Source of the DNA: Promethearchaeota archaeon
Lineage (GTDB): Archaea > Asgardarchaeota > Thorarchaeia > Thorarchaeales > Thorarchaeaceae
DNA length: 35,400 nucleotides
Assembly (NCBI GenBank): GCA_027031765.1
Contig: JALVPN010000105.1
Coordinates: 1 to 35,400, forward strand
Direction: 5' to 3'
Shown: one piece after another, positions 34,512 to 35,400 of the stretch
Numbering within the stretch: the stretch's first letter is position 1
How the letters are laid out: each line of letters starts with the position of its first letter
The notes under the pieces: generated by a model
Told to the model about the DNA's origin: nothing
Databases searched by the model: none
Seen by the model: only the letters and a program-made list of their open reading frames with translations
Position numbers and translations under genes: made by a program

Positions 34512-35400
34512 ATGGACATGCCGGTGAGCAAGAAGACATTGGTGGAACTGTATACCCGGACCCTGAAGATACGGCTCTTCGAAGAGAAGGTCTGGGAGCT
34601 CTTCGGGCAGAACCTGGTGCCCGGCACTCTGCACCTATACCTGGGGCAGGAGGCCGTGGCTGCGGGTGTGACCACGGCGCTGAAGGCCACGGACTGGGTC
34701 CAGAGCACTCACCGTGGTCATGGCCATGTCATTGCCAAGGGTGCGGACATGAACGCTGCAATGGCCGAGCTCCTCGGTAAGAAGACCGGGTCGTGCAAGG
34801 GGAAGGGTGGTTCAATGCACATCACACAGTTCGATGTCGGTGTGCTGGGTGCCACCGGGGTGGTCGCCTCCGGTCTGCCGATTGCAGTGGGCGCAGCCCT
34901 GTCCTGCAAGATGCGCGACACTGACAGTGTTGTTGCCTGCTTCTTTGGCGACGGGGCAAGCAACAATGGCACCTTTGGCGAGTCCCTCAACATGTCCGCA
35001 ATCTGGAAGCTGCCGGTGATCTGGGTCGTGGAGAACAACCTCTATGCCATGGGCACACCAATCAAGCTCACCTGTCCGAGCGCCACCATTGCCCAGCGGG
35101 CAGATGGTTACTGTATCCCAAATATTGTGGTCGACGGCAGCAATGCCCTTGAGGTCTATGAGGCAGCGGCTGAGGCTGTGAAGCGGGCACGCAGCGGTGG
35201 TGGCCCCACACTCATCGAGTGTCAGACCTACCGTATGCGTGGCCACTCGCGTTTTGACCCTGCGAAGTACCGGCCAAAGGAAGAGGTCGAGTACTGGCTC
35301 GCAAAGGACGCGGTCGAGACGATAAAGAAGATTGCAGTCGAGCGCGGCGCCCTCACAGAGGCCAAGGCCGAGAAGATAGGCCCGCCTCTCCAGGCGCCGG
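34512..35400 (+). CDS. pyruvate/acetoin (2-oxoacid) dehydrogenase E1 component alpha subunit, truncated at window end
   Basis: Absent from the ORF track, probably because there is no stop within the window. Direct translation from ATG 34512 gives 'MDMPVSKKTLVELYTRTLKIRLFEEKVWELFGQNLVPGTLHLYLGQEAVAAGV…STHRGHGHVIAKGADMNAAMAELLGKKTGSCKGKGGSMH…GDGASNNGTFGESLNMSAIWKLPVIWVVENNLYAMGTP…TYRMRGHSRFDP', a textbook E1-alpha sequence with the TPP motif. Confidence 0.95.
   Translation, partial: MDMPVSKKTLVELYTRTLKIRLFEEKVWELFGQNLVPGTLHLYLGQEAVAAGVTTALKATDWVQSTHRGHGHVIAKGADMNAAMAELLGKKTGSCKGKGGSMHITQFDVGVLGATGVVASGLPIAVGAALSCKMRDTDSVVACFFGDGASNNGTFGESLNMSAIWKLPVIWVVENNLYAMGTPIKLTCPSATIAQRADGYCIPNIVVDGSNALEVYEAAAEAVKRARSGGGPTLIECQTYRMRGHSRFDPAKYRPKEEVEYWLAKDAVETIKKIAVERGALTEAKAEKIGPPLQAP

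Noticed and set aside
1-35400. CRISPR arrays, tRNA/rRNA genes, transposases/IS ends
   Set aside because: No regularly spaced direct repeats, no tRNA-like cloverleaf or rRNA-like block noticed, and no transposase or integrase motifs in any supported ORF. This was read by eye, so a tRNAscan/Infernal run would be the decisive check.

Overview
This 35.4 kb window looks like a gene-dense archaeal chromosome fragment with moderately high GC. The archaeal signs are AT-rich TATA-like boxes upstream of genes, an archaeal-type phosphoglycerate mutase, A/V-type ATPase genes and formylmethanofuran dehydrogenase genes. I cannot fix the lineage from sequence alone. Main content in order: (1) C-terminal part of an arylsulfotransferase-like, membrane-anchored surface protein; (2) a glycolytic pair, enolase then archaeal phosphoglycerate mutase; (3) a GT4 glycosyltransferase; (4) a ~1000-aa UPF0182-like membrane protein with a coiled-coil segment and a C-terminal Ig-like segment; (5) a six-gene complex I / Mrp-Mbh-like membrane-arm cluster with no hydrophilic redox subunits beside it; (6) a GIY-YIG protein; (7) a 922-aa orphan membrane-anchored protein apparently co-transcribed with an atypical Nudix protein; (8) an FGGY kinase convergent with a LarA-like (nickel-pincer racemase family) protein; (9) a rearranged, partial A/V-type ATPase locus (C, K, E, H, I) with an AtpI/AtpZ-like small membrane protein nearby; (10) a ~780-aa helical/TPR-like orphan; (11) fwdD-fwdB-fwdA; (12) the start of a pyruvate/acetoin dehydrogenase E1-alpha gene. 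The points most worth a second look are the redox-less chimeric antiporter cluster, the 922-aa + Nudix pair, the LarA-like/FGGY pair, two convergent gene pairs ending in the same palindrome GACTAGTC, and the 559-bp unexplained gap inside the ATPase locus. No tRNA, rRNA, CRISPR array or clear mobile element was recognised.
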